From assembly GCF_014696135.1 (NCBI RefSeq), contig NZ_JACJPP010000018.1, forward strand, positions 186,001-250,000: DNA of 64,000 nt, given 5' to 3'. Of this stretch, positions 34,267-42,733 are shown in pieces (within the stretch, counting starts at the first letter, position 1; every line of letters begins with the position of its first letter). This DNA comes from Nodosilinea sp. FACHB-141 (GTDB lineage Bacteria; Cyanobacteriota; Cyanobacteriia; Phormidesmidales; Phormidesmidaceae). The notes under the pieces are model-generated. The model saw only the letters and a list, made by a program, of their open reading frames with translations. It was not told the DNA's origin and made no database searches. A program made the translations under genes and the position numbers.

Positions 34267-34392
34267 GCAATCGCGCCCTAGTAACAAACAATCGCATCCC
34301 AGTGATTAACAATTGCGCTCCGGTAACAAGCAATCGCGCCCCAGCAACAAACAATCGCACCCTGATAACAGGCAATCGCACCTTGGTAACAG
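34267..34392. repeat. 21-bp minisatellite, six units
   Basis: Six consecutive units in exact 21-bp register (34267, 34288, 34309, 34330, 34351, 34372) share the core RCAATCGCRCCCYRGTAACAR. Because 21 is divisible by three, every frame stays open and translates to heptapeptide repeats (minus strand RLLVTGA-like). No ribosome binding site or domain supports a gene, so I treat it as a tandem DNA repeat, probably variable in copy number. It is not CRISPR: there are no spacers. Confidence 0.75.
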
Positions 34393-34601
34393 CTAAGTAC
34401 AGGGGTGGTTATGCTTCACCATCATCGCCACTTCATTCAGCGGCGCCTGTCCATATCTATTCCATAAAGCTGCCCCGTTTTTTCCGGGTCGGCGATCGCA
34501 GCGGGCACATTGCCCTGAGCGACAGGCAAGCCTCCCCAGCCCTACCGCCACCCCCATGCTTTAACCACCCTTTTGTATTGCCATCAAGGAGCACTACACC
34601 C

Positions 34602-34961
34602 ATGCCCAGCACCGATACCACCCGCCGTTTGCGGCCCGACTATCTCGACCAGGATGTCATTTCCCTGCGCGGTGCGCGCACCATCGCCGGCTACACCTCC
34701 GCCCACCCCGAGACCACCATCGAAGGGCTCCAAAGCAGCTACGCCGAGATGATTGCCGCCCAGGATGAAGAGACTGCGATCATGGTGCGTGCCAAAGCTG
34801 CTGCCGACAGAGCCCGCCAGGCCGAGTGGCAGTTCCACCAAAACGTCTTGGCCATGAAAGAACTGGTGCGGGGGGTCTACGGCTCCGACAGCAACGAGGC
34901 CCAGGCCATCGGCTACAAGAAAAAGTCTGAGCGCAAGCGCCCTCGGCGATCGGCTGCGTAG
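34602..34961 (+). CDS. Hypothetical 119-residue soluble protein
   Basis: A hydrophilic protein beginning MPSTDTTRRLRPDYLDQDV. The middle (about residues 30-90) is Ala/Glu-rich and helical, and the tail is strongly basic (KKKSERKRPRRSAA), so nucleic-acid binding is possible. AAGGAGC lies 10 bases before ATG 34602, whereas the open frame runs back into the minisatellite to 34302; the short version is preferred. I recognise no family. It stands alone between repeat elements. Confidence 0.55.
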   Translation: MPSTDTTRRLRPDYLDQDVISLRGARTIAGYTSAHPETTIEGLQSSYAEMIAAQDEETAIMVRAKAAADRARQAEWQFHQNVLAMKELVRGVYGSDSNEAQAIGYKKKSERKRPRRSAA

Positions 34962-35052
34962 TCATTTAGTCATTTATTTTGGTTCAAACTGCTGCCCCTC
35001 AAATCCTTTGAGATTTGGGGGGCATGCCATTGGGTGCGTCCCACGTCTGTGG

Positions 35053-35187
35053 CCCACTCTACGGGAAGCAAGCTACACCCTAAATCCCTCTCCCAGAGCG
35101 GGAGAGGGACTTTGAATCTGGCCCCCTTCTCCCGTTTTGGGAGAAGGGGTTGGGGGATGTAGAGCTTGCTCTTCTCGAAGAGTGGGC
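35053..35187. repeat. Nested palindromic element
   Basis: Outer imperfect inverted arms (about 35053-35080 and 35154-35187, with CCCACTCT and AGCAAGCT paired to AGCTTGCT and AGAGTGGG) enclose two strong hairpins. The first has 9-bp arms at 35086-35094 and 35100-35108; the second has 10-bp arms within 35123-35149. The whole 135-bp unit looks like a non-autonomous mobile element or MITE. The rest of the 426-bp gap (34962-35387) shows only the leader of the next gene. Confidence 0.55.
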
Positions 35188-35387
35188 AAACTGCAAAACC
35201 GGCCAACCGTGGGTGAGAGCCCACAAGCTCCCCCCATTGACACAAGCCGATCGGAGGAAGTAGGGAGGTCACCACTCAGGATTCGGAGACTAAGCCGTTA
35301 CAATAGTTAACGGGAGCGATTCAGGCGATCGCCTCAGCCTCCCCGACTATCAATCCCTCGGTTTTCAATCCTCTCTCTGAGCGCGCT

Positions 35388-37424
35388 ATGGCTTTAAATA
35401 CCACCCAGGATTCGGCTCAGCACTACGGTGAGTCTGTCGATATCATCGACGCTGAAGCCATTACGGTAACCGGAGAGGTGATGACCGAGCCGACCGTGGT
35501 TGCTATACCTGAGCCCGTCCTGGCTGCGCCCCGACCTCGCACCCTGGCTACCAAAGCCCAAGACCCCTTCGAGTCATTTGGCTATGACCCAGCGGCGATC
35601 GCCACCCACTACCGTCGCCGCCCGTTTCAAGTTTGGGCGCGGTTTGTCGGCATTTTCTTGCCGCTGATCAGCTTCTTTGCCCAGCTCTGGCTCGATGCCC
35701 GCGCCGGTCGCAGCGCCGAAAACGAGATTAAGCGGGCGGCCCAGCTGCGCACCATGCTCACCAATCTGGGTCCCGCCTACATCAAAATTGGCCAGGCCCT
35801 CTCTACTCGGCCCGACCTGGTGCCGCCGCTCTTTCTCGAAGAGCTGACCAAACTGCAAGACCAGATTCCACCCTTTCCCAACGTCACCGCCTACCGCTTT
35901 ATCGAAGAAGAGCTAGGCGCACCCCCCAGCCAGATCTACGCCGAGATTTCTGAAAACCCGATCGCGGCGGCTTCCTTAGGCCAAGTCTACAAAGGCAAAC
36001 TGCACAGCGGCGAAGACGTCGCGATCAAGGTGCAGCGCCCCGGCCTAGCTCGAAACATTGCCCTCGATCTGCACATTCTGCGCGGGCTGGCCCGTTTCGC
36101 CACCAACCGCATCAGCCAGATCCGCAGCGACCTGGTGGCCATCCTAGATGAATTTGGCGAGCGCATCTTCGAGGAAATGGACTACACCCACGAGGGTGAA
36201 AACGCCCAACGCTTTGCCAGCCTCTACAACCACATTCCCGATATCTACGTGCCCCACATCTACCCCCAGTACACCGCTCGCCGGGTGTTGACCATGGAGT
36301 GGATTGAGGGCACCAAGCTCACCAACGTCGACAAGCTAGACAGCCTAGGCATCGACGCCACCCACTTAATTGATGTGGGGGTGCAGTGCTCGCTGCGGCA
36401 GCTGCTAGAGCACGGCTTCTTTCACGCCGACCCCCACCCCGGCAACCTGCTGGCCATGGCCGATGGCAAGCTGGCCTACCTCGACTTTGGCATGATGAGC
36501 GAGGTCAAGCCCTACCAGCGCTACGGCTTGATTGAGGCGGTGGTGCACATGGTCAACCGCGACTTTGAGGGGCTAGCCAACGACTACGTCAAACTAGAGT
36601 TTCTCACCCCCGACACCGACCTAACGCCGATCATTCCGGCCCTGGCCAACGTGTTTAGCAACGCCCTGGGGGCCAGCGTCGCCGAGCTGAACTTTAAGAG
36701 CATCACCGACGAATTTTCGGCGCTGATGTACGAGTACCCGTTCCGCGTGCCGGCCTACTACGCGCTGATCATTCGATCGCTGGTGACCCTAGAGGGCATC
36801 GCTATCAATGTTGACCCCGAGTTTAAGGTGCTCAGCAAGGCCTACCCCTATGTGGCCAAGCGGCTGCTCACCGACCAATCGCCAGAGCTACGGGCCTCTC
36901 TACAAGATCTGCTGTTCAAGGATGGCAGCTTCCGCTGGAACCGGCTGGAAAACCTGCTGCGCAACGCCCGCAGCAGCGACGACTATGACATGGATCGGCT
37001 GATCGACCAGACGCTAGAGTTTTTGTTCTCAGACCGGGGCTCGTTCTTGCGCGATCGCATCGTCGGCGAACTGGTCAACAGCCTCGACAACTTTGGCCAA
37101 AGCACCGTACAAAACTTGACAACCGCCGTACAGCGCCGCTTTGGCCTCAAGAAGGATTTGCCGCCTGCGGCCGCCGCTGCCCCCAACGACCTCGACAACC
37201 TGCGTCGCATTCTTGACATTCTCAAAGACACTCCCGGCTTTGATGCCGCCCAAGTAGCAACCCGGATTCCGACGCTGTTGTTTAAGCCCGAGACCCAGGC
37301 GATGGGTCAGCAGGTAGTGGCCAAGCTGGCTCAGCGCGGCCTGGCTCGGCTGATTCGCAACCTGTTGCTAGAAGGAGAGCCTGTGGCCCAGCCCCAGCTC
37401 ACCCCCTCGCGCGTCGGGGGCTAG
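35388..37424 (+). CDS. ABC1/UbiB/AarF-family atypical kinase
   Basis: A 678-residue protein of the UbiB-like family. The KXGQ motif is YIKIGQALSTRPDLVP (Lys 133, Gln 136), the Ala-rich nucleotide loop is IAAASLGQVYKGKL, then VAIKVQRPG with the conserved Lys, the catalytic HADPHPGNLL and the metal-binding YLDFGMMSE. The first 75 residues are a low-complexity extension and one short hydrophobic segment lies at about 86-103. Family members support prenylquinone (plastoquinone, tocopherol) metabolism, so a thylakoid or plasma membrane role is likely. Confidence 0.9.
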   Translation: MALNTTQDSAQHYGESVDIIDAEAITVTGEVMTEPTVVAIPEPVLAAPRPRTLATKAQDPFESFGYDPAAIATHYRRRPFQVWARFVGIFLPLISFFAQLWLDARAGRSAENEIKRAAQLRTMLTNLGPAYIKIGQALSTRPDLVPPLFLEELTKLQDQIPPFPNVTAYRFIEEELGAPPSQIYAEISENPIAAASLGQVYKGKLHSGEDVAIKVQRPGLARNIALDLHILRGLARFATNRISQIRSDLVAILDEFGERIFEEMDYTHEGENAQRFASLYNHIPDIYVPHIYPQYTARRVLTMEWIEGTKLTNVDKLDSLGIDATHLIDVGVQCSLRQLLEHGFFHADPHPGNLLAMADGKLAYLDFGMMSEVKPYQRYGLIEAVVHMVNRDFEGLANDYVKLEFLTPDTDLTPIIPALANVFSNALGASVAELNFKSITDEFSALMYEYPFRVPAYYALIIRSLVTLEGIAINVDPEFKVLSKAYPYVAKRLLTDQSPELRASLQDLLFKDGSFRWNRLENLLRNARSSDDYDMDRLIDQTLEFLFSDRGSFLRDRIVGELVNSLDNFGQSTVQNLTTAVQRRFGLKKDLPPAAAAAPNDLDNLRRILDILKDTPGFDAAQVATRIPTLLFKPETQAMGQQVVAKLAQRGLARLIRNLLLEGEPVAQPQLTPSRVGG

Positions 37425-37437
37425 GCAAACCCTGGTC

Positions 37438-37474
37438 AATCCCCTGCCGTTGCAAACATCTTTGGCAGGGGATT
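37438..37474. terminator. Bidirectional intrinsic terminator candidate
   Basis: Arms of 11 bp (37438-37448 and 37464-37474) form a near-perfect hairpin around a 15-base loop, followed by CCCTTT. It lies between convergent genes, 14 bp past the ABC1 stop and 20 bp before the PAP2 stop, so it can serve both. Confidence 0.7.
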
Positions 37475-37494
37475 CCCTTTAGCAGCGACAAACT

Positions 37495-38199
37495 TCAGTT
37501 CAACCAGGGTGGCGTCGAGAGCTTGAATCGTAGGAGAGCAATGCACCCGCTAATCCACAAAAAGCCAATACCATAGCCCGCCAGCACATCGGTTGGCCAG
37601 TGCACCCCCAGGTAAAGACGACTCAGGCCAATGCCGCCGATTAAAAAGACCGCTCCTGCGTAAATTATTAGTTTTTGCCTAGGGAAGCGTCGCGCTAGCA
37701 GGTAGGCCGAAAAGCCATAAAGCACCATCGACCCCAGGGCGTGGCCGCTGGGAAAGCTGTAGGTGGTCTCAGTAATGATTTGGGGCCAAAGCGCAGGTCG
37801 ATCCTTGCTAAACAGCAGTTTCAGCCCTGTGCTTAACACTGCCCCGCCTACGCAGTTAATGGCAAAGGCGATCGCAACCGACCGGTGGCGACGCCACCAA
37901 AGTCCGCTAAACCCTATGCAGGTCAAAGGCACTACCGTGCTGGGGTCGCCTAGGCGCGTAAACGTCAGCATCACCCGGTCTAGAGTCGGTGTGGCAAATT
38001 GATTTATCCACAGCAGAACCGACTCGTCAAAGAAAAAGGCTTCTCGCTCTAGCACTTCTTCGGCCAGGTTGGCCAGCCCCAGCAGAATCAGCAGGCAAGT
38101 CCCTAGCCAAAGCATCCCAACGGCAGCGATAAACGACATCAGCCGCGGATGGATATGCTGCATCCAGGTTTGGGCCAGCCGTTTTAGGATCTGCTGCAT
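37495..38199 (-). CDS. PAP2-superfamily phosphatase
   Basis: A 234-residue integral membrane phosphatase with all three PAP2 signatures: K-X6-RP (KLLFSKDRP near residue 131), PSGH (SFPSGHALGS near 148) and SR-X5-H-X3-D (SRLYLGVHWPTD near 197). About six membrane segments are present. Likely substrates are phosphatidic acid or undecaprenyl pyrophosphate. The catalytic face is on the periplasmic or lumenal side in known members. Confidence 0.87.
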   Translation of the reverse strand: MQQILKRLAQTWMQHIHPRLMSFIAAVGMLWLGTCLLILLGLANLAEEVLEREAFFFDESVLLWINQFATPTLDRVMLTFTRLGDPSTVVPLTCIGFSGLWWRRHRSVAIAFAINCVGGAVLSTGLKLLFSKDRPALWPQIITETTYSFPSGHALGSMVLYGFSAYLLARRFPRQKLIIYAGAVFLIGGIGLSRLYLGVHWPTDVLAGYGIGFLWISGCIALLRFKLSTPPWLN

Positions 38200-38296
38200 C
38201 GGGCCACCTCACCACAGGACTGCCACCAGAATGCCATGCAGTCCGCTTGTGTTGGCTGCCCCTCACCCCAGGTAATAGCTCATCAATTTCTGCATC

Positions 38297-38361
38297 AGGG
38301 GTCAGGTGCCTTACTAATCCATGACGGTTATATGTCATGGACTAGAAGGCACCTGACCCCT
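38297..38361. repeat. Perfect-end palindromic element (MITE/REP type)
   Basis: A 65-bp inverted repeat. AGGGGTCAGGTGCCTT at the left is matched by AAGGCACCTGACCCCT at the right, with inner arms TCCATGAC and GTCATGGA, around a GGTTATAT loop. Elements with a GGGGTCAGG foot are known companions of Y1 transposases in many genomes. It lies in the 325-bp gap 38200-38524; I see no gene there. Confidence 0.65.
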
Positions 38362-38524
38362 TTGGGGTTGAGAGGTAACTTGTTGAGCATTTGGAGCGGG
38401 TTGATTGGGAACGTTAGGCGTCGCTTACGTAAACGGAACCTTATGCCTTGAGAAGATTCAAAGAATGCAACCACGACGCCGCACCCGTGTTTGGCGTCGT
38501 GGCAAGCTATGTCGCCTCAGTTCC

Positions 38525-39649
38525 CTAAAAGGCGTAACGGACGGTGCAGTAGGGCATCTCCTGGTGCAGTAGCTCCTGAAACTGCTCGACGAGACTACCC
38601 TTCAGCCCTCGTTTGTAGCGCACGTTCTTGCCGCCGGTCTGCGAAAACTTGGTCTCTTGCAAGTCGGGTTGCCACAGCAGGTCTTCGCCCTTGGGATGCC
38701 AACCCATGTTGACATCGTGGAGGCGATCGTTGTGGGTTAAAAAGATCACCTCGCACTGGAGCTGCTGCTTGGCGCGATCGCTGAGGGTGTCGTCGAGTTG
38801 ACGAAAGAGATCGGTGTAGTCGTCGAGCCAGCCCTCGTAGTAAACAACAGGCGCAAAGTTGAGGTGCACCTCATACCCAGCTTCGACAAAGTCGTTAATA
38901 GCGTTGATGCGGTCTGAAATAGGCGACGTTCGCACATCGATGATTTGGGCCTTAGCGGCAGGCATGAGGCTAAACCGAATTCGGGTCTTGCCCTGGGGGT
39001 CGTAGCTCAACAGCTGTCGATTTACGCACTTGGTGGCAAAGGTTGCCTTGCTGTTGGGAATGCGGCGAAACAGGGTGATGATGTCCTTCACGTTGTCGCA
39101 GATGGCCGCATCGACCGAACAATCGCTGTTCTCACCAATCTCGTAGACCCAATACTGAGGGTCAACCTGGTTGGGTTCTAGCTTGTCGCCCTGGCGCTTA
39201 GCGTGGCGCTCTAGGTAGCCCAACACTCGCTCGATATTGACGAAGACGGTAATCGGGTTAGCGAAACCTTTGCGTCGGGCCACATAGCAGTAGGAGCAGG
39301 CCATGGCACAGCCGTTGGCGTGGGAAGGAGCCACAAAATCTGAAGAACGGCTGTTAGGACGAGCCTGAAGAGACTTCTTCACCCCCAGCACTAGTACGGT
39401 GCGCTTGATACGAGTCCAGTCATCTACCGAGCCTTCGTTGCCGTGCAGGTCGGGAATGTTCCAGTGGGACGGTACCTCGATCAGCGAGGCGTTGGAATGC
39501 TGGGACAAAATCTCTTGACCGCGGGCGTACTGAAAAGCATCGGGCTCGTGATAAATCTCCTGGATGTTAAGCAGTCGCTCTAGGTGAATCTGAGGGGCCA
39601 GTCGCTGCTCGTCGCGGGTTGCTGGGCGGGCGATGGGAGTTGAGGTCAA
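38525..39649 (-). CDS. Spore-photoproduct-lyase-like radical SAM protein
   Basis: A 374-residue radical SAM enzyme. The [4Fe-4S] motif CAMACSYC (C114, C118, C121) fits CX3CX2C, preceded by FVAPSHANG as in the SPL family. DFEAGYEVHLNFAPVVYYEGW lies in the barrel. In Bacillus, SPL repairs the spore photoproduct thymine dimer; in cyanobacteria the substrate is unknown. It is divergently placed from a UV endonuclease gene 268 bp away, supporting a role in UV-damage repair. The longer open frame has been kept because MTSTPIARPA starts the ORF with a good composition. Confidence 0.85.
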   Translation of the reverse strand: MTSTPIARPATRDEQRLAPQIHLERLLNIQEIYHEPDAFQYARGQEILSQHSNASLIEVPSHWNIPDLHGNEGSVDDWTRIKRTVLVLGVKKSLQARPNSRSSDFVAPSHANGCAMACSYCYVARRKGFANPITVFVNIERVLGYLERHAKRQGDKLEPNQVDPQYWVYEIGENSDCSVDAAICDNVKDIITLFRRIPNSKATFATKCVNRQLLSYDPQGKTRIRFSLMPAAKAQIIDVRTSPISDRINAINDFVEAGYEVHLNFAPVVYYEGWLDDYTDLFRQLDDTLSDRAKQQLQCEVIFLTHNDRLHDVNMGWHPKGEDLLWQPDLQETKFSQTGGKNVRYKRGLKGSLVEQFQELLHQEMPYCTVRYAF

Positions 39650-39744
39650 AGTGCAGAAATCCTTAGCGGGTGATGTCTACAGTGCTTGCGCATCTGCTTT
39701 TACCGTAGCGAGTCGATGTGACGGAGGAAACCAGTTGACTGGGG

Positions 39745-39810
39745 TAACTGCCGCCCGTTGCAGGGCGGGTTTCTACCGTCGGAAGATACTCCTCAAAGGG
39801 TGAGGAAATC
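39745..39810. other. Possible structured element between the divergent UV-repair genes
   Basis: Two small hairpins follow each other: CCGCCC/GGGCGG at 39751-39768 and CCTCA/TGAGG at 39791-39805. The intervening sequence is typical of a short folded RNA or of a relic of an IS200/IS605-type end. There is no transposase or TnpB gene nearby. Only weakly supported. Confidence 0.25.
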
Positions 39811-39917
39811 CATGCCCGCTAGAGGATTGCTCCGCTGAATCTGCTTGTCATAGTAAAAAAGCTGATCAATTCTCTCTTGCCCACACCCGCAAGCGCAGTT
39901 CCAGCGCCCCCAGCCTC

Positions 39918-40835
39918 ATGCCTTCTCAAACCCCCGCCCAATCGATCCTCGATACCCCAAATCTTGGGCTGGTCTGCATCACGACCTCGCCCGAGGTGCG
40001 CTTTAAGACCATGACCCGCAAGCGGCTGTTGCAGCTAGATGAAGAGGCGCAGGAGCAGGCAGTGCGATCGCTCTACAGCGAGAACCTGAGACGGCTCAAC
40101 CTGGCGATCGCATTTTGCCAGGCCAACCAGATTCAGCTCTACCGCTTGATATCAAACATTTTTCCGTTTTCGGATACCCCCCTGGGCACGAGAATTTTGG
40201 AGGAGTTCGCCGAAGCTCTGCGGCAGCTGGGCGATCGCGCCCAGGCCGCCAACATTCGCCTGGTGCTGCACCCCGATCAGTTTGTGGTGCTCAACTCCGA
40301 CAACCCCACGGTGATCGAAAACAGCATCACTATCCTGACGGCCCACGCCCGCTGGTTTGACCTGATGGGTCTACCGCAATCCCCCTGGGCGTTGATGAAT
40401 ATCCACGGCGGCAAGGGCGATCGCCACGATCGCCTCATCCAGGTAATCCGCGAGCTGCCGACGCCGATTCGCTCTCGCCTCACCCTAGAGAACGACGAGC
40501 ACACCTACAGCGCCGCCGCCATCCTAGACATTTGTCGAGCGACGCAGATTCCGATGGTGTTTGACGCTCACCACCACCTGATCCACGAACGCCTCGACAG
40601 CTACGACCATCCCAGCGTCGAGCAGATGCTGACGGCGGCTCGCACCACCTGGCCCGACCCAGCCTGGCAGCTGGTGCATATTTCCAACGGGTCTAGCGCC
40701 CTCCATGACCCTCGCCACAGCGACTTGATCACCGCCATGCCCAGCTCCTTCCGTCAGGCTCCCTGGATTGAGGTGGAAGCCAAGCACAAGGAGCTGGCGA
40801 TCGCCCATCTGCGCCAGACTTGGTTGTCGGCTTGA
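39918..40835 (+). CDS. uvsE: UV damage endonuclease UvsE/UvdE
   Basis: A 305-residue TIM-barrel endonuclease that nicks 5' of UV photoproducts and opens an alternative excision pathway. The signature LYRLISNIFPFSDTPLG lies near residue 75, RLVLHPDQFVVLNSDNP near 113, NIHGGKGDR near 160, LTLENDEHTYS near 185 and VFDAHHHLIHE near 213, all carrying the metal ligands. The family length is normal. Its divergent arrangement with the SPL-like gene suggests a common UV-response function. Confidence 0.9.
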   Translation: MPSQTPAQSILDTPNLGLVCITTSPEVRFKTMTRKRLLQLDEEAQEQAVRSLYSENLRRLNLAIAFCQANQIQLYRLISNIFPFSDTPLGTRILEEFAEALRQLGDRAQAANIRLVLHPDQFVVLNSDNPTVIENSITILTAHARWFDLMGLPQSPWALMNIHGGKGDRHDRLIQVIRELPTPIRSRLTLENDEHTYSAAAILDICRATQIPMVFDAHHHLIHERLDSYDHPSVEQMLTAARTTWPDPAWQLVHISNGSSALHDPRHSDLITAMPSSFRQAPWIEVEAKHKELAIAHLRQTWLSA

Positions 40836-40861
40836 GGCGACGCGAAAGGCTAAGAGGGTAT

Positions 40862-40915
40862 AGGGTTCAGGGTTTAAGGCTCAAGGCCGACCTTACACCT
40901 TAAACCCTGAACCTT
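40862..40915. repeat. Inverted repeat downstream of uvsE
   Basis: Arms of 18 bp (40862-40879 and 40898-40915) match at 17 of 18 positions around an 18-base spacer. It lies 27 bp past the uvsE stop and could act as a terminator hairpin, though it lacks a T run. The GGGTTCAGGGTTTAAGG wording is a familiar interspersed palindrome type in cyanobacteria. Confidence 0.55.
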
Positions 40916-41027
40916 GAACCTCCGCCCCCGGCCTGTTAGAGCTTGTCACAATCAGCCCAGGCAAGCCCTGGATTTCAGTATCCTTAAGGTAAGGCAAACT
41001 AAATCGACACCCTGGGGAAACTGCTAG

Positions 41028-41495
41028 ATGAATCGTCGTGGGTTGATTACCAGACTATTGGCCGTGGGGATGGTGGTTGCGATCGCCCTCTTTGGCCCGT
41101 TGACCGCCCCAGCTCAAGCGGCGACGGAGCTGACGGTTTACCGCAGCCCCACCTGCAACTGCTGCGGCCACTGGGTCGACCACATGCAAGCCGCCGGGTT
41201 TGCCGTGGAGGATGTAGTGACAGACGACATGGATGCGATCAAGGATCAGTACGGTGTGCCAGAGGCGCTGGCATCCTGCCATACGGCTCTAGTTAAAGGC
41301 TACGTCATCGAAGGTCATGTGCCCGCGTCGGATGTGCAGCGGTTGCTGAGTGAGCGCCCCGCAATTCTGGGAATTGCCGCACCGGGGATGCCAATGGGTT
41401 CGCCGGGAATGGAAACGGGCGATCGTGTTGACCCCTACACTGTGGTCTCCTTCTCCGCGAATGGCGACACTGCCACCTTTGCCGAACACCTGTGA
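41028..41495 (+). CDS. DUF411-family exported metal-binding protein
   Basis: A 155-residue protein with a signal peptide (residues 1-32, core LLAVGMVVAIALFGPL, cut near AQA-A). The mature part is DUF411: VYRSPTCNCCGHWVDHM with Cys at 43, 45 and 46, then DDMDAIKDQYGVP, SCHTALVKGYVIEGHVPASDV and GIAAPGMPMGSPGME. These Cys, His and Met residues suggest copper binding in the periplasm. The gene stands alone. Confidence 0.85.
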   Translation: MNRRGLITRLLAVGMVVAIALFGPLTAPAQAATELTVYRSPTCNCCGHWVDHMQAAGFAVEDVVTDDMDAIKDQYGVPEALASCHTALVKGYVIEGHVPASDVQRLLSERPAILGIAAPGMPMGSPGMETGDRVDPYTVVSFSANGDTATFAEHL

Positions 41496-41535
41496 GCATC
41501 GCCACCTACCCTGCTGTAGGTCACGCCGTCACGCT

Positions 41536-42144
41536 ATGACCTACTACCGCAGTCAGCCCGAAGCCTTTTCTGCTGCCTACCTGCACAACCTGCGGGGCGC
41601 AATTCAGTCGTGCCGCTACTTTGCAACCAACAACCTCAACCGCGATTTTGTCGCCACCAAAGGGTTCTCGGTAGTGTTTAAGCAAGCGGGTCGAGCCGAG
41701 GTCGATCGCCAGTTTCCCTTTTTTAAGCCCTACCTCGACCAGGCGCTGCTGCCCAGCTGCAACGCATTTTATTTGAATCCGCTGATGTTGAAACAGGGGT
41801 CGCGGGTTGACCCCCATATTGACCGATCGCTGCGATCGTACTGCAAAACTATCGAGCCCCCCGAGCAGGTCAGCGTGCTCTACGTGCAGGTGCCCGCCGA
41901 CCTGACCAGTGGCGAACTGGTGTTGCAGCGAGGGCGGCAGCGGGTGGCCCAGATTCGGCCCCAAACCGGCCTGCTGCTGCACTTCCAGGGCGATCTGACT
42001 CACTCGGTCAACGCTATGGCCAGCGCGGGCAGTCGCCTCAGCCTGGTGTGCGAACAGTACTGTCTCGATGCCGAGGCTCTGTGGGATATCCCTGAATTTC
42101 TGATCGAATCTAGAGCCTCTGCCCCCGCTAAAACCCGGCGGTAG
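41536..42144 (+). CDS. 2-oxoglutarate/Fe(II) oxygenase-like protein
   Basis: A 202-residue double-stranded beta-helix protein. HXD is seen in VDPHIDRSLR (about residue 94), the distal His in GDLTHSVNAM and the 2OG-binding Arg in GSRLSLVCEQY, which gives a complete HXD...H...R set. The frame extends back to 41350 inside the previous gene, but ATG at 41536, 38 bp after it, begins the fold. The substrate is unknown; such enzymes hydroxylate amino acids or proteins in the cytoplasm. Confidence 0.75.
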   Translation: MTYYRSQPEAFSAAYLHNLRGAIQSCRYFATNNLNRDFVATKGFSVVFKQAGRAEVDRQFPFFKPYLDQALLPSCNAFYLNPLMLKQGSRVDPHIDRSLRSYCKTIEPPEQVSVLYVQVPADLTSGELVLQRGRQRVAQIRPQTGLLLHFQGDLTHSVNAMASAGSRLSLVCEQYCLDAEALWDIPEFLIESRASAPAKTRR

Positions 42145-42201
42145 GGCAATTGCAGCATTTATAGGTACAAATTTAGTATTCTTTAATCAAAGGTACTAGA
42201 G

Positions 42202-42218
42202 GGCGCTTTTCAAGCGCC
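42202..42218. terminator. Short hairpin downstream of the oxygenase gene
   Basis: GGCGCTT and AAGCGCC form a 7-bp stem around TTC, followed by TT. It is a weak terminator candidate 57 bp after the oxygenase stop. Apart from it the gap 42145-42459 (315 bp) is fairly AT-rich with no clear gene. Confidence 0.35.
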
Positions 42219-42459
42219 TTGCTGTAGCTTTGGGCATCTACCGATCCCCCTTGCCTTTTTAAGAGGGCAGTAAAAGCCCCTTTCTTAAGGGAAATGAAGT
42301 GAAAGCTTCACTTTCGCTATTAGAAATAGAGCTTTTCAAAAGTCCTCTCAAATCTCTGTCCCAGGCAGTGAAGTGTCTGCTGAAAGGATCTAAAACGTCA
42401 TCATTTGAGCACGTCAAACACTTCTTTTTTTCGTTCTTTAATCTTCATTCTTTAGCTGT

Positions 42460-42708
42460 ATGAGTTTAATTCAAGAAATCTTTCTCGAAACCGACTGGGA
42501 AGAGGTTGAGCAAGCCCAGGCCGCCTGCGACCTGCGGGCCGCCCAGCTCAAAGCGGAGGGCCATACCTGCACCTGCACCACGCTCTACCGCATTACCGAC
42601 GGGCGGCGGGTGTTTTTGCTGGAGGCGCAGCACCCCGATTCGCTAGAGCCAGAGAACAAACCCTCGCGACGCAGACTGCCCGCCCGGCGATCGGCCCCAA
42701 GAGGATGA
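42460..42708 (+). CDS. Small hypothetical protein with basic tail
   Basis: An 82-residue protein starting MSLIQEIFLETDWEEVEQA, with an acidic N-terminal helix, a CTCTTLYRITDGRRVFLLEA beta segment and an Arg-rich tail (PSRRRLPARRSAPRG). Two Cys lie three residues apart with His nearby (GHTCTC). No known family. The reading frame and codon use suit a real gene. It converges with the flavoprotein gene 25 bp downstream. Confidence 0.55.
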   Translation: MSLIQEIFLETDWEEVEQAQAACDLRAAQLKAEGHTCTCTTLYRITDGRRVFLLEAQHPDSLEPENKPSRRRLPARRSAPRG

Positions 42709-42733
42709 GTCGGGGGGCCATCGTGTGCCCCTA

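Noticed and set aside
34145-34381. Minus-strand frame with heptapeptide repeats
   Set aside because: The heptads come directly from the 21-bp minisatellite; no ribosome binding site or non-repeat domain.
34267-34392. CRISPR array
   Set aside because: Units are contiguous without unique spacers and there is no cas gene in the window.
39745-39810. TnpB-type guide RNA
   Set aside because: No TnpB or TnpA gene is nearby and the hairpins are short, so this is kept only as a weak structured element.
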